A stretch of DNA of 64,000 nt from Streptomyces fulvoviolaceus (GTDB taxonomy: Bacteria > Actinomycetota > Actinomycetes > Streptomycetales > Streptomycetaceae): NCBI RefSeq assembly GCF_000718165.1, contig NZ_JOEY01000034.1, forward strand, positions 44,727 to 108,726, read 5' to 3'. A program made the position numbers and the translations under genes. The notes under the pieces were generated by a model. The model was not told where the DNA came from, searched no databases, and was given only the letters and a program-made list of their open reading frames with translations. This document shows positions 6,263 through 15,847 of the stretch, piece after piece. Positions within the stretch are counted from its first letter, which is position 1, and each line of letters starts with the position of its first letter.

Positions 6263-8344
6263 ATGGCCATGGCCCTTGATCTCGCTGCTGTCATCGACGA
6301 GGCCCGTACGCGCGCCTTTGTCGGCCGGGACGTCGAACTCGCCAGTTTCGAGCGGGCGTTGACCGCCGACGCGGCGGGGCCTTCGCGCAGAGTGCTGTTC
6401 GTGTACGGTCCGGGCGGCATCGGGAAGACGGCGCTGCTCCATCAGTTCCGGAGGCGTGCGAGGGCCCGCGGGCGGGTCGCCGTCACCGTGGACGGGCGGG
6501 ATGTGGACTGCTCTTCGGAGGGGCTGCGGTCGGCGCTGGACGATGCGTTGGCCAAGTCCCGGGGCTCCTCCCGGGGCGGGAACGGTCGGTCGCAGGTGCT
6601 GCTGCTCGACGGGTACGACCGGTTCGGCCCGATCGACGGCTGGGTCCGTGACGAGCTGCTGCCCTCCCTCGACGCCGGGGCGGTGGTGGTCCTGCTCGGC
6701 CGCGACGCGCCCAGTGCGGCGTGGCGGACGGATCCCGGGTGGCGTGCCGTGACCGCCGTACATCCGCTGCCCGTGCTGACCGAGGCGGAGAGCGTGGAAC
6801 TGCTGGCGCGCGCCGAGGTTCCCGACGGGTTCCGGTGCCGTCTGGCGGCCCTCGGCCAGGGGCATCCGCTGACCCTGGCGCTGCTGGCGGACGCGACGGC
6901 CTCCGGAAGGGTGCCCGACGATCTGGCCGAGCTGCCCGACCTGGTCGCCACCCTGGTGGCGCAGGTGGTCGGCGAGGCGCCCGGCGAGGCCCATGTGCTG
7001 GGGCTGGCGCTGTGCGCCCATGCCTGGCTCACCACCGAGGACCTGCTGCGCAGCGCCGTCGGCGACCGCGCTCCGGAGGTGTGGGCGTGGCTGGAGGCGC
7101 AGCCGTGGGTGACCCGGGGAGCCGACGGGCTGTATCCGCACGAGCTGGTGCGGGATGTGCTGGACGCCGATCTGCGCAGCCGCTCGCCGGAGACGTTCCG
7201 GCGGGTCAACCGGATCGTCCACGAGCTCGCGGTCGCCGGGATGCGTCGGCATCACGCCACCGACCAGCGGCTGTGGGCGTATCAGAAGCTCTATCTGCAC
7301 CGCCGCAGCCCGTTCGCGTCGGCGTTCTGGGCGCTGCGTGAGCGTGGGTCCGCCGCCGTGGTCGCGGGGCGTCCGGAGGACCATCGCGAGGTGCTGGAGG
7401 TGATCGAGCGGTACGAGGGCGGGCCCAGCGCGGCGGTCGCCGAGCGGTGGCTCGACGCGGAGCCGCAGAACCTGATGGTGATGCGGCACTCCAGCGGGGT
7501 CGTCGGGTTCATGTTCCAGGTGGTCCACCCGACGGACCCGGCGCTGTGCGCGGCCGACCCCGTCGTGCGGACCGCCTTGGACCATGCCGCGCGGATCTCC
7601 CCGGCCCGGCCGGGGGAGCAGATCACCGTCGCCCGTTTCGTGGGCGGCCCCGACGGGCACCAGCGCGATGCCCACGCCGTCCTCGTGGCCTCGGTCGGAT
7701 CTACGGTCACCTGGCTGACGCGCCCGCTGGCCTGGTCGTTCTGCGCGGTGCTCGACTGTGAGTTCTGGCGGCCCGCGTTTCAATACCTGGGCCTGACCAC
7801 GGAGTTCGAGGCGGAGTTCGAGGGCCTGCGCTACACGGTCTTCGGGATCGACTGGCGGCGCTGCCCCGTCGAGGCCTGGCTGGAGCTGATGGCGGAGCGT
7901 GAACTCACCGGTGCCACCGGCCCGCCGCCTCCCGAACTGCTGCGCCCGCCGCCGCTGGACCGGGCCCGCTTCGACGAGGCGGTGCGCGCCGCGCTGCGCG
8001 ATCTGCACGCGCCGGACCGGCTGAAGGCCAGCCCCCTGACGGGCTCGGGGCTGGCGGTGGGCTTCGACTTCGAGGAGGGCGCCGGGCCGGAGCGGGCGGC
8101 GGAGCGGCTGCGGGCCACCCTCATCGGCGGTATCGAGCAGGTCGGCCGTGAGCCGCGCGCGGAGGCGCTGTGCCGGGTGCTGCAGCGGACCTTCGTCCGG
8201 CCCGCGCCCACGCAGGAGGCCGCGGCGGAGGTGCTCGGTCTGCCGTTCTCCACCTACCGGCGGCATCTGGGCAAGGCCGTCGAGCGGCTCACGGACCTGC
8301 TCTGGGCGGTGGAGATCGGAGAGGTGCGGCTGGGAGAGAGGTGA
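6263..8344 (+). CDS. Large P-loop ATPase with C-terminal HTH-like segment, unknown role
   Basis: A 693-residue cytosolic protein. Residues ~20-250 form an AAA/STAND-like NTPase: FVGRDVEL, then the Walker A motif in GPGGIGKTALL (49-59), Walker B in VLLLDGYDRF, and a lid-like region with GQGHPLTLALLADA. Residues ~370-545 contain stretches that loosely resemble a GNAT acetyltransferase fold (AEPQNLMVMRHSSGVVGF, FQYLGLTTEFE, LRYTVFGIDWRR). The last ~40 residues, EVLGLPFSTYRRHLGKAVERL, look like a sigma-region-4 or LuxR-type helix-turn-helix. This suggests a signal-dependent regulator, but I do not recognise a characterised homologue. A start at 6269 is equally possible. Divergent from the PLC-like pseudogene. 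Confidence 0.75.
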   Translation: MAMALDLAAVIDEARTRAFVGRDVELASFERALTADAAGPSRRVLFVYGPGGIGKTALLHQFRRRARARGRVAVTVDGRDVDCSSEGLRSALDDALAKSRGSSRGGNGRSQVLLLDGYDRFGPIDGWVRDELLPSLDAGAVVVLLGRDAPSAAWRTDPGWRAVTAVHPLPVLTEAESVELLARAEVPDGFRCRLAALGQGHPLTLALLADATASGRVPDDLAELPDLVATLVAQVVGEAPGEAHVLGLALCAHAWLTTEDLLRSAVGDRAPEVWAWLEAQPWVTRGADGLYPHELVRDVLDADLRSRSPETFRRVNRIVHELAVAGMRRHHATDQRLWAYQKLYLHRRSPFASAFWALRERGSAAVVAGRPEDHREVLEVIERYEGGPSAAVAERWLDAEPQNLMVMRHSSGVVGFMFQVVHPTDPALCAADPVVRTALDHAARISPARPGEQITVARFVGGPDGHQRDAHAVLVASVGSTVTWLTRPLAWSFCAVLDCEFWRPAFQYLGLTTEFEAEFEGLRYTVFGIDWRRCPVEAWLELMAERELTGATGPPPPELLRPPPLDRARFDEAVRAALRDLHAPDRLKASPLTGSGLAVGFDFEEGAGPERAAERLRATLIGGIEQVGREPRAEALCRVLQRTFVRPAPTQEAAAEVLGLPFSTYRRHLGKAVERLTDLLWAVEIGEVRLGER

Positions 8345-8463
8345 GCCGGCCTCGGGCCTCGGGGTGGGCAGCGATTGGGCAGGAACTGGCCTGGCAGGTG
8401 AACACCCCGCCGTCCGATGCTCCGGGGGACCGGAATGCGCCATCAACCAGGGGGAGTTGGCCC

Positions 8464-10824
8464 ATGGCAGACGTACTCGTACTCGGAGCGGGACTCAACG
8501 GACTGACGACCGCGATGCTCCTCGCCCGCGACGGACACCGCGTCACCGTGCTGGAGCGGGACGGCGGCGAACCGGGCGGCGGCAGCGACGCGTTGTGGGA
8601 GAGCTGGGAGCGCCCGGGGGTCAGCCAGTTCCGGCTGCTGCATCTGATGCTGCCGCGCTGGCGGGCGGAGATCGGGCGCGAACTCCCGGAGGTGATCAGC
8701 GAGTTGGAGGCCCTCGGCGGTCTCCGGGTGAACCTGCTCGGCGTGCTGCCCGGCGAGTTGACCGGCGCCCTCCGCGCGGACGACGACCGCTTCGAGACGG
8801 TGACGGCCCGCCGTCCGATCGTGGAGGCCGCGCTGTCCGCGGTCGCGGCCCGTACCCGAGGGGTGACCGTCCACCGGGGTGTCACGGTCACCGGGTTGCT
8901 GACCGGCGCCGAGTCGGCCCCGGGCGTCCCGCACGTGACGGGGGTCATGGCGGACGGAGGGCGGACGTTCCGCGCCGACCTGGTCGTCGACGTGACGGGT
9001 CGCCGCTCACCGGTGACGAGCATGCTGGACGCCGTGGGCGGGCGCCGCCCGGTCGAGGAGCGGGAGGACGCGGGCTTCGTCTACTACACCCGCCACTACC
9101 GCTCCCGAAGCGGAAACGGCGGCGGGCCCGAGGCCCGGGCCTCGGTGCTCCAGCACTTCGACAGCGTCTCGGCACTCACCCTGCCCTGCGACTCCGGCAC
9201 CTGGGGCGTGGGGCTGATCGCCTCCTCCCGGGACCCTCAACTGCGGGCGCTGCGTGACCCGGAGCAGTGGGAGCGGGCGCTCGCGCTGTTCCCCACCCTC
9301 GCGCACTGGGGCGACGGCGAGCCGATCACCGGTGTGCAGGTGATCGCGGGCATCGAGGACCGCCACCGCAGCTACGTCGTGGACGGCACCCCCGTGGCCA
9401 CGGGGCTGCTCGCCGTGGGCGACGCCTGGGCGTGCACCAACCCCTCTCTTGGGCGGGGCTCGTCGATCGGGGTGCTCCACGCCTGCGCACTGCGTGACCT
9501 GCTGCGCGAGACCGACACCGGCAAGCCCGAGGAACTGGCGCTGCGCTTCCACGAGGTCACCGAGGCCACCGTCGCCCCCTACTACCGGGCGACCCTGGCC
9601 TACGACCGGCACCGACTGGCCGAGATCGACGGCGACATCACCGGCCGCCCGTACCGCACCGCCGACCCCGCCTGGGCGATCACCAAGGCGATGGACGCCG
9701 CGGTGCTGCGCGACCCGGATGTACTGCGGGCTCGGACCTCGATCGCGTCGCTGCTCGCGACGCCCCAGGAGGTCCTCTCCTGGCCGGGCGTGATGGACAA
9801 GGTGCTGGCCCTCGGCTCCAACGCGCCGCAGTACCCGCTGCCGGGACCCGGCCGGGCCGAGCTGCTGGCCGCCATCGGCGTGAAGGACAGTCCCACCGGC
9901 ACCGTGACGAGGGACCTCGCCGTGCCCCGGACCACCCGGCCCACCGCGCAGACCGTGCCCGACGGCCCGGCCACCGGCACCCGTATCGACGTCAACGGCG
10001 TCCGGATCAACGTGCACGACACCGGCGAGGGCCCCGCCGTACTGCTGCTCCACGGCTGGCCCGACACCCACGACCTCTGGCGCCACCAGGTCCCGGCGCT
10101 GACGGCCGCCGGGTACCGGACGATCGCCCCCGACCTGCGCGGCTTCGGCGACTCCGACAAGCCGGCCGAGATCGCCGACTACGGGATCCTGAGGTTCATC
10201 GGCGACCTGATCGGCGTCCTCGACCACCTCGGCGTGGACCGGGTCCATGTGCTCGGCCACGACTGGGGCGGCGCGATCGGCGCGGTGTTCGCGGCGATGG
10301 CGCCCGCGCGGGTGACCGGCCTCACCTGTCTGTCGGTCGGGCATCCGGGGGCGTTCGGCGCGGCGGGCCTGACGCAGCGTGAGAAGTCCTGGTACATGCT
10401 GCTGTTCCAGTTCCCGGGCGTGGCCGAGCAGTGGCTGTCGCAGGACGACTTCCGCAACTTCCGCGACTGGGCCCGGCATCCGGACGCCGACGCGGTGATC
10501 GCCCGGCTCCGCGACCCCGGAGCACTGTCCGCAAGCCTCGGCGTGTACCGCGCCGTCCTGCCCCCGGAGTCGCTGATCGCCCCGCCCGTGCAGCTCCCGC
10601 CGATCCAGGCGCCCACCATGGGCGTGTGGAGCGACGGCGATGTCGCGGTGACCGAGCAGGCGCTCACCGGCACCGCCGCGTTTGTCGACGGGCGGTGGCG
10701 CTACGAGCGGATCGACGGCGCCGGCCACTGGATGCAGCTCGACGCACCGGACCGGGTCAACAGCCTGCTGCTCGACTTCCTCGGCGAGACCGCGGCCCAC
10801 ACGGAAAGCACCACGCGTCGATGA
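8464..10824 (+). CDS. FAD-dependent monooxygenase fused to an epoxide hydrolase-type alpha/beta hydrolase
   Basis: A 786-residue two-domain enzyme. Residues ~1-485 are a flavoprotein: the FAD-binding GAGLNG lies at 8-13 after VLVL, with LERDGG at the second strand end, LVVDVTGRRSP, and the flavin-contacting GDAWACTNPSLGRG. Residues ~505-786 are an alpha/beta hydrolase of the epoxide hydrolase/haloalkane dehalogenase branch: HGWPDTHDLWR (oxyanion HGxP), the nucleophile in GHDWGGAIG (Asp, not Ser), an acid candidate in WSDGD, and the catalytic His in GHWMQLDAPD. A plausible logic is epoxidation by one half and ring opening by the other, but this is inference. AGGGGGA precedes the ATG at 8464. 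Stand-alone; no pathway neighbours. Confidence 0.82.
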   Translation: MADVLVLGAGLNGLTTAMLLARDGHRVTVLERDGGEPGGGSDALWESWERPGVSQFRLLHLMLPRWRAEIGRELPEVISELEALGGLRVNLLGVLPGELTGALRADDDRFETVTARRPIVEAALSAVAARTRGVTVHRGVTVTGLLTGAESAPGVPHVTGVMADGGRTFRADLVVDVTGRRSPVTSMLDAVGGRRPVEEREDAGFVYYTRHYRSRSGNGGGPEARASVLQHFDSVSALTLPCDSGTWGVGLIASSRDPQLRALRDPEQWERALALFPTLAHWGDGEPITGVQVIAGIEDRHRSYVVDGTPVATGLLAVGDAWACTNPSLGRGSSIGVLHACALRDLLRETDTGKPEELALRFHEVTEATVAPYYRATLAYDRHRLAEIDGDITGRPYRTADPAWAITKAMDAAVLRDPDVLRARTSIASLLATPQEVLSWPGVMDKVLALGSNAPQYPLPGPGRAELLAAIGVKDSPTGTVTRDLAVPRTTRPTAQTVPDGPATGTRIDVNGVRINVHDTGEGPAVLLLHGWPDTHDLWRHQVPALTAAGYRTIAPDLRGFGDSDKPAEIADYGILRFIGDLIGVLDHLGVDRVHVLGHDWGGAIGAVFAAMAPARVTGLTCLSVGHPGAFGAAGLTQREKSWYMLLFQFPGVAEQWLSQDDFRNFRDWARHPDADAVIARLRDPGALSASLGVYRAVLPPESLIAPPVQLPPIQAPTMGVWSDGDVAVTEQALTGTAAFVDGRWRYERIDGAGHWMQLDAPDRVNSLLLDFLGETAAHTESTTRR

Positions 10825-11110
10825 CGAGCCCCTTGGCTTCCCGTACGGCGGCCAGGTCGCTCACCTCGACCGTGCTCTTTCCGGAGCGGTAGACGGCGAT
10901 GTACGCCTCTTCGGCGCCGATGCGCTCCTGGCTCCTGCGCACGACGTCGGCCGCGTCCTCACACCGCACGACCACGACCACGACGCCGTCGGCGTCCGCG
11001 CACACCACGTCTCCGGGGCGGACGATCTCGCCGCCGATCAGCACCGGTTCGGCCATCGGCCCGACGGTCTCCTTGACCGTGCCCTTGATGCAGACGCCGT
11101 AGGAGAACAC
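10757..11110 (-). pseudogene. Remnant of an RraA/HMG aldolase-family gene
   Basis: The reading frame carries the C-terminal half of the RraA-like fold of 4-hydroxy-4-methyl-2-oxoglutarate aldolases: VFSYGVCIKGTVKETVGPM, IGGEIVRPGDVVCADADGVVVV, and a closing helix with RRSQERI. The N-terminal half, including substrate-binding residues, is missing; upstream is unrelated Arg-rich translation. After ~10825 the frame runs antisense into the C-terminus of the preceding fusion gene, so even the tail is not native. A 16-base tandem duplication (11165-11196) lies just beyond the broken end. Best read as a truncated relic. The 391 bases between the flanking genes hold nothing else. Confidence 0.65.
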
Positions 11111-11215
11111 GGGGACGGACGGGCGGCGCCGTCTCCACCCGCAGGAGTGGCCGTCGCCGAGTTGGTGGTCCTGTTCCCCCGTGGTCCTGTTCCCCCGCGG
11201 TCCCGGCCGGCCTTG

Positions 11216-12082
11216 TCAGCGCAGGATCACCGTGCGCCTCCCCTGGACGAACACCCGGCCTTCGCAGTGCCAGCGGACCGCTCGGGCCAGGGCTGCCGAT
11301 TCCGCGTCGCGGCCGATGGCGGCGAGGTCGTCGGGTGTGTGGCTGTGGTCGACGCCGATGACTTCCTGGGCGATGATCGGGCCTTCGTCGAGGTCGGCGG
11401 TGACGTAGTGGGCTGTCGCGCCGACGAGTTTGACGCCGCGGTCGTGGGCCTGGTGGTAGGGCTTGGCGCCCTTGAAGCTCGGCAGGAACGAGTGGTGGAT
11501 GTTGATCATCCGGCCGGCCAGTCGGTTGCACAGGTCGTCGGAGAGCACCTGCATGTAGCGCGCCAGCACGACCAGGTCGACGTCGAACGAGTCGATGATC
11601 TCCAGGAGTCGGGTCTCGGCCTCGGGTTTGGTCGCGGCGGTGACCGGCACGTGGAAGAACGGGATGCCGTGCCAGGCGACGAGCGACTCGTGGTCGCGGT
11701 GGTTGGAGACCACCCCGACCACGTCGACGGGCAGGTCACCGCTGCGGGCGCGAAAGAGCAGGTCGTTGAGGCAGTGGCCGTAGCGGGACACCATGACCAG
11801 CACGCGGCGCCGGGTGCTGACCGGTTCGAGGTGCCACCGCATGGCGAAGGTGGCGGCCACGGCGGCGAAGTCGCGGCGCAGGGTCTCCGTGGCGCTCTCA
11901 CCGCCGGAGGCGGCGAAGTACACCCGCATGAAGAAGTGGCCGTCGCGGCGGTCGCCGAACTGCTGGTTGTCGATGATGTCGCTGTCGTGCTCGACCAGGA
12001 ACCGCGAGACGGCGAGGACGATGCCGGGAGCCTCGGGGCAGTCGAGGGTGAGGACGTGCTCGACATTCGGTGACGTGTCCAT
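11216..12082 (-). CDS. purU: Formyltetrahydrofolate deformylase
   Basis: Hydrolyses 10-formyl-tetrahydrofolate to formate and tetrahydrofolate. A 288-residue protein with an N-terminal ACT domain (residues ~8-85: LTLDCPEAPGIVLAVSRFL, DNQQFGD, FFMRVYF). The C-terminal formyl-transferase fold has VVGVVSNH, LVVLARYMQVLS, the catalytic Asn-His in MINIHHSFLPSFKGAKPYHQA, and Asp in DLDEGPIIAQ. The start at 12082 has GAGGTG upstream and overlaps the soxG stop (TGATG), so it is translationally coupled as the last gene of the sarcosine oxidase operon. There it balances one-carbon folates made by sarcosine oxidation. Confidence 0.93.
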   Translation of the reverse strand: MDTSPNVEHVLTLDCPEAPGIVLAVSRFLVEHDSDIIDNQQFGDRRDGHFFMRVYFAASGGESATETLRRDFAAVAATFAMRWHLEPVSTRRRVLVMVSRYGHCLNDLLFRARSGDLPVDVVGVVSNHRDHESLVAWHGIPFFHVPVTAATKPEAETRLLEIIDSFDVDLVVLARYMQVLSDDLCNRLAGRMINIHHSFLPSFKGAKPYHQAHDRGVKLVGATAHYVTADLDEGPIIAQEVIGVDHSHTPDDLAAIGRDAESAALARAVRWHCEGRVFVQGRRTVILR

Positions 12083-12690
12083 CAGGGCACCTCCGGGCCG
12101 CGGTACTCGCTCATCGCGTCGATGAGCCAGCGCGCCAGGTGGTCGGCGAACGAGGACCGTGGGAACAGCCGGTACGTCGGTGTCTCGTCGACCTGCCAGA
12201 GCAGCACCGCGATGGGGCCCACCGTGGTCGACACCGCCCGGCCGGGACCGAAGACCCGGGGGTGCAGGTCCAGCGGGCAGCCCTTCTCCAGCACCTGCCG
12301 GGCGGCCGGGCCGCTCAGCTCCAGCGTGGTGCGGTTCGCCGAGACGTCCACGACCGAGCCCGGGTCGCCGCCGAGTGCCTCCCGCAACTCGGCGGCGACA
12401 GCGGTCTCTTCGGCCTGGGACAGCACGAGCCATTCGTCGGGGCCGAGCCAGACGACCGTGTGGGGGCCGGATGCGGCGGTGTCGCCGCACTGCCGCGGGA
12501 GCGGCGCCCCCAGGGCCTTCTCGACACGGTCGGCCGCTTCGGAAGCGGGGTCGACGCGCAGGTTCACCATGGTGACGAACGGCCACTCGGTCAGCGTGAC
12601 GCCGCGGGCGCCCGTGACCGTGGCGGAGCGCATCCGCTCTTCCAGGTGCGCCAGGGGGCTGGTGCGCAGTGCGGTGATCGGCTCAGCCAT
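12082..12690 (-). CDS. soxG: Sarcosine oxidase, gamma subunit
   Basis: A 202-residue small subunit of heterotetrameric sarcosine oxidase, related to the folate-binding GcvT/YgfZ fold but without catalysis of its own. Typical stretches are [14 protein letters not shown] at the start, [24 protein letters not shown] and a closing [17 protein letters not shown]. It lies between soxA (8-base overlap at its start) and purU (TGATG overlap at its end), which fixes the identity despite the low conservation of this subunit. Confidence 0.92.
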   Translation of the reverse strand: MAEPITALRTSPLAHLEERMRSATVTGARGVTLTEWPFVTMVNLRVDPASEAADRVEKALGAPLPRQCGDTAASGPHTVVWLGPDEWLVLSQAEETAVAAELREALGGDPGSVVDVSANRTTLELSGPAARQVLEKGCPLDLHPRVFGPGRAVSTTVGPIAVLLWQVDETPTYRLFPRSSFADHLARWLIDAMSEYRGPEVP

Positions 12691-15544
12691 CTCGCTTGGT
12701 CCCTTCGGGGTCGTAGAGGACGAAGTCGGCCACCTCGACGGGCACCAGGTCCTCGCCCACCGGGGCGAGCAGGGTCTCGCCGATCCTGGCCCGCCCGCCG
12801 GCCACGAGGGCGAGGGCGAAGGGGCGGCCGAGGGCCGGGCTGTGGTAGCTGGAGGTGACGTGGCCGAGCATCGGCACCGGCACCGTCTCCAAGGAGACGT
12901 CCGGCGCGACGAGTTGAGTGCCTTCCGGCAGCCGGGTCGTGCGATCGGCCGGGAGCAGACCGACCAGTTGCTTGCGGTCGGTGCGGGAGGTGTCGGCGCG
13001 GGCGTAGGACCGCTTTCCGATGAAGTCCTTCTGCTTCGAGACGACCCAGGACATGCCCGCGTCCTGCGGGGTGACGGTGCCGTCGGTGTCCTGGCCGACG
13101 ATGATGTAGCCCTTCTCGGCGCGCAGGACGTGCATGGTCTCGGTGCCGTACGGGGTGATGCCGTACGGCTGTCCGGCCTCGTACACCTGCTCCCAGACGG
13201 CGCGGCCGTACCACGCGGAGACGTTGATCTCGTAGGCGAGTTCGCCGGAGAAGGAGATCCGGCAGATGCGGGCCGGGACACCGGAGGCCAGGGTGGTCTC
13301 GCGGAAGGCCATGAAGGGGAAGGCCTCGGCGGACAGGTCGACGTCGGGCGCGAGTTGGGCGACGACCTCGCGTGACTTGGGGCCGACCACCGCGATCGTG
13401 GTCCACTGTTCGGTCACCGAGGTGCAGTGGACGTCGAGTTCGGGCCACTCGGTCTGCAGCCACTCCTCCAGCCAGTCCAGGACGCCTGCGGCCCCGCCGG
13501 TCGTGGTGGTCATGAAGTAGCGGTTGTCGTCGAGGCGCAGGGTCACGCCGTCGTCGAAGATCATGCCGTCGGGCTTGCACATCACGCCGTAGCGGGCGAG
13601 GCCGGGCTTGAGCTTCTTGAAGGCGTTCGTGTAGACGCGGTTGAGGAACTCGCCCGCGTCCGCGCCCCAGATCTCGATCTTGCCGAGGGTGGAGGCGTCC
13701 ATGACCGCCACTCCCTCACGGGCCGCGCGGCACTCGCGGGCCACGGCGGTGTCCATGTCCTCACCGGGCAGGGGGAAGTACCAGGGGCGCTTCCACTGCC
13801 CGACGTCCTCGAACAACGCTCCGTGCGCCACATGCCAGCTGTGGATGGAGGTGGTCCGCTCCGGATCGAACAGCTCGCCGCGCTCGCGTCCCGCCAGGGC
13901 GGCGAACGCCACCGGCGTGTACGGCGCCCGATAGGCCGTGGTGCCGATCTCTCCCAGCGAACCGCCGAGGGCCTCGGCGATCACACCGATCGCGTTGACG
14001 CCGGACGTCTTGCCCTGGTCGCCCGCCGTGCCGAGCGAGGTGTAGCGCTTGACGTGCTCGACACCGCGCATGCCGGCGCCGGTGGACCTCCAGACGTCGG
14101 CGACGGTGACGTCGCGTTGCAGGTCGACGAAGTGGGTGTCCCAGGTGCCGGGTTCGCCGTCGGGGGCGGGCACCAGCCACAGGGCACGCACTTCAGGACG
14201 TACCTCCTTGTACGACGCCGTGGGTACCGGCACCGGGAACCCGGCCTCCGTCGCGGCCCGTGCACCGGCCCGCGCCCCCTCGCCCAGACAGCCGTCGAGG
14301 TCGTACGTCCCGCGGGCCGCACCGACGACCTGCTGGTCCCTCACGGTGCCGTCGGGCACGAACGCCACGAGCCCGGAGTCCCAGCGGAGCTTGCCCTGGC
14401 GCTGGCTGTGCAGGTGCACCACCGGGCTCCAGCCGCCCGAGACGGCGAGCAGGTCGCAGTCGAACGACTGTGGTGCGCCGGTGAGTTGACCGTCGGCGTC
14501 GAGGCCCTGGACGGTGACGGCGGTCAGTCGGCCTTCGCCCGCCGTGTCGACCACCGCGCTGCCCGTCAGCACCCGCACCCCCGTCGCCGCGGCGACCTCG
14601 GCGGCCCGGTGGGACAGCTCGGGGCGCGCGTCCACGACGGCGGCGATGTCGATCCCGGCGGCGTGGAGGTCGGCGACCGTGTCATAGGCGCTGTCGTTGG
14701 TCGTGCTCACCACGGCCCGCGAACCCGGGGCCACGGCATACCGGTTGAGGTACGTACGCACGGACGCGGCGAGCATCACCCCGGGGCGATCGTTGCCGGC
14801 GAAGGTCAGGGGACGCTCGTGCGCGCCGGTCGCGAGGACCACCTGGCGGGCCCGGATGTGCCACAGCCGCTGCCGCGAGATGCCGGTGGCGGGTTCGGGG
14901 GCGCCGGTTCCGAGGTGGTCGGTGCGGCGCTGGAGGGCCAGCACGTAGTTGTCGTCGTACGAGCCGAAGGCCATGGTGCGTTGCAGTACGACGACCTCGG
15001 GGGCGGAGTCGAGCGCGGCGCGGACGTCGGCGACCCACGTGAGGCCGGTCTGCGCACCTGAGAGCAGCGAACCGCCGGGCTCGGGCTGGTCGTCGACGAG
15101 GATCACGCGGGCGCCGGAGGCGGCGGCAGCGGCGGCGGCCGCGAGCCCGGCCGGTCCGGCGCCGACGACCAGGACGTCGGTGTGCACGTACTTCTTGTCG
15201 TAGACGGCGGGGTCGGGGGCCGGGTCGAGCCGGCCCATCCCGGACAGCGTCGTGGCGGACAGGCCGTCGTACAGCTCCACCGCCGTCGCCGGCAGCATGC
15301 CCTCCGAGTACGAACCGCCGATCTGCAACAGGGCGTTGGGCTCCTCGACGCCGGCGGAGACGATGCCGCGCGGGCGGCCGCGGTAGATCGACGGAGCGAC
15401 CTCGACGAGACCGTTCGCCAGCATCGCCGAGGCGACGGTGTCACCGGGGTGCCCGGTCAACTCCCGCCCGTCGACGGTGAATCGCAGCACGGCGGCGCGG
15501 TCGACGCGGCCTCCTTGCCGCAGCCGGAAGTGCTGGTCGGTCAT
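12683..15544 (-). CDS. soxA: Sarcosine oxidase, alpha subunit
   Basis: The 953-residue large subunit. The N-terminus carries a ferredoxin-like 2Fe-2S fold remnant ([21 protein letters not shown]). It is followed by an NAD-binding flavoprotein domain with [17 protein letters not shown], and a C-terminal aminomethyltransferase (GcvT-like) tetrahydrofolate-binding domain, with [28 protein letters not shown] and [14 protein letters not shown]. The complex oxidises sarcosine to glycine with H2O2 and transfers the methyl carbon to tetrahydrofolate. It begins at the ATG at 15544, overlapping the soxD stop by four bases, and overlaps soxG at its end. Length is as expected for the family. Confidence 0.96.
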   Translation of the reverse strand: MTDQHFRLRQGGRVDRAAVLRFTVDGRELTGHPGDTVASAMLANGLVEVAPSIYRGRPRGIVSAGVEEPNALLQIGGSYSEGMLPATAVELYDGLSATTLSGMGRLDPAPDPAVYDKKYVHTDVLVVGAGPAGLAAAAAAAASGARVILVDDQPEPGGSLLSGAQTGLTWVADVRAALDSAPEVVVLQRTMAFGSYDDNYVLALQRRTDHLGTGAPEPATGISRQRLWHIRARQVVLATGAHERPLTFAGNDRPGVMLAASVRTYLNRYAVAPGSRAVVSTTNDSAYDTVADLHAAGIDIAAVVDARPELSHRAAEVAAATGVRVLTGSAVVDTAGEGRLTAVTVQGLDADGQLTGAPQSFDCDLLAVSGGWSPVVHLHSQRQGKLRWDSGLVAFVPDGTVRDQQVVGAARGTYDLDGCLGEGARAGARAATEAGFPVPVPTASYKEVRPEVRALWLVPAPDGEPGTWDTHFVDLQRDVTVADVWRSTGAGMRGVEHVKRYTSLGTAGDQGKTSGVNAIGVIAEALGGSLGEIGTTAYRAPYTPVAFAALAGRERGELFDPERTTSIHSWHVAHGALFEDVGQWKRPWYFPLPGEDMDTAVARECRAAREGVAVMDASTLGKIEIWGADAGEFLNRVYTNAFKKLKPGLARYGVMCKPDGMIFDDGVTLRLDDNRYFMTTTTGGAAGVLDWLEEWLQTEWPELDVHCTSVTEQWTTIAVVGPKSREVVAQLAPDVDLSAEAFPFMAFRETTLASGVPARICRISFSGELAYEINVSAWYGRAVWEQVYEAGQPYGITPYGTETMHVLRAEKGYIIVGQDTDGTVTPQDAGMSWVVSKQKDFIGKRSYARADTSRTDRKQLVGLLPADRTTRLPEGTQLVAPDVSLETVPVPMLGHVTSSYHSPALGRPFALALVAGGRARIGETLLAPVGEDLVPVEVADFVLYDPEGTKRDG

Positions 15545-15837
15545 CGGTTCCCTCCGGCCTGGGGCAGTTCGGGGCGGGGCTCGTCGAGCCGGTAGGCGGC
15601 GAGCACCTCGTAGTTCACGGTGTCGCGCAGGACGTTGAACCAGCGACGGCAGCCGGTGCTGTGCATCCACCGCTCGGCGAAGGGGCCCTTGGGGTTGTCG
15701 CGGTAGAAGACGTACTCGGCCCACTGCTCGTCGGTGAGGTCGGCGGGGGTCTCGGGGTGGGGGACGTGGGCCTGTCCGCCGTAGTGGTACTCGGTCTCGT
15801 CCCGTGGTCCGCACCATGGGCAGGTGATCAGCAGCAC
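15541..15837 (-). CDS. soxD: Sarcosine oxidase, delta subunit
   Basis: The 98-residue zinc-binding small subunit. It opens [17 protein letters not shown], giving two of the zinc cysteines (CPWC), and includes HYGGQAH and the third cysteine in [31 protein letters not shown] is typical of the family. It sits ten bases after soxB and overlaps soxA by ATGA, the standard soxBDAG order. Confidence 0.94.
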   Translation of the reverse strand: MLLITCPWCGPRDETEYHYGGQAHVPHPETPADLTDEQWAEYVFYRDNPKGPFAERWMHSTGCRRWFNVLRDTVNYEVLAAYRLDEPRPELPQAGGNR

Positions 15838-15847
15838 GGTGTCCTCC

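Noticed and set aside
5213..8446. A 1077-residue minus-strand open frame
   Set aside because: Only the part below ~6200 is family-like (the PLC-like gene). The rest is Arg/Pro/Gly-rich and antisense to the ATPase gene, a frame kept open by high GC.
9007..10800. A 597-residue minus-strand open frame
   Set aside because: It lies antisense to the FAD/epoxide-hydrolase fusion, which has clear motifs throughout; no motif is visible in the antisense protein.
13427..15061. A 544-residue plus-strand open frame
   Set aside because: Antisense shadow of soxA; His/Val/Gly-rich without motifs.
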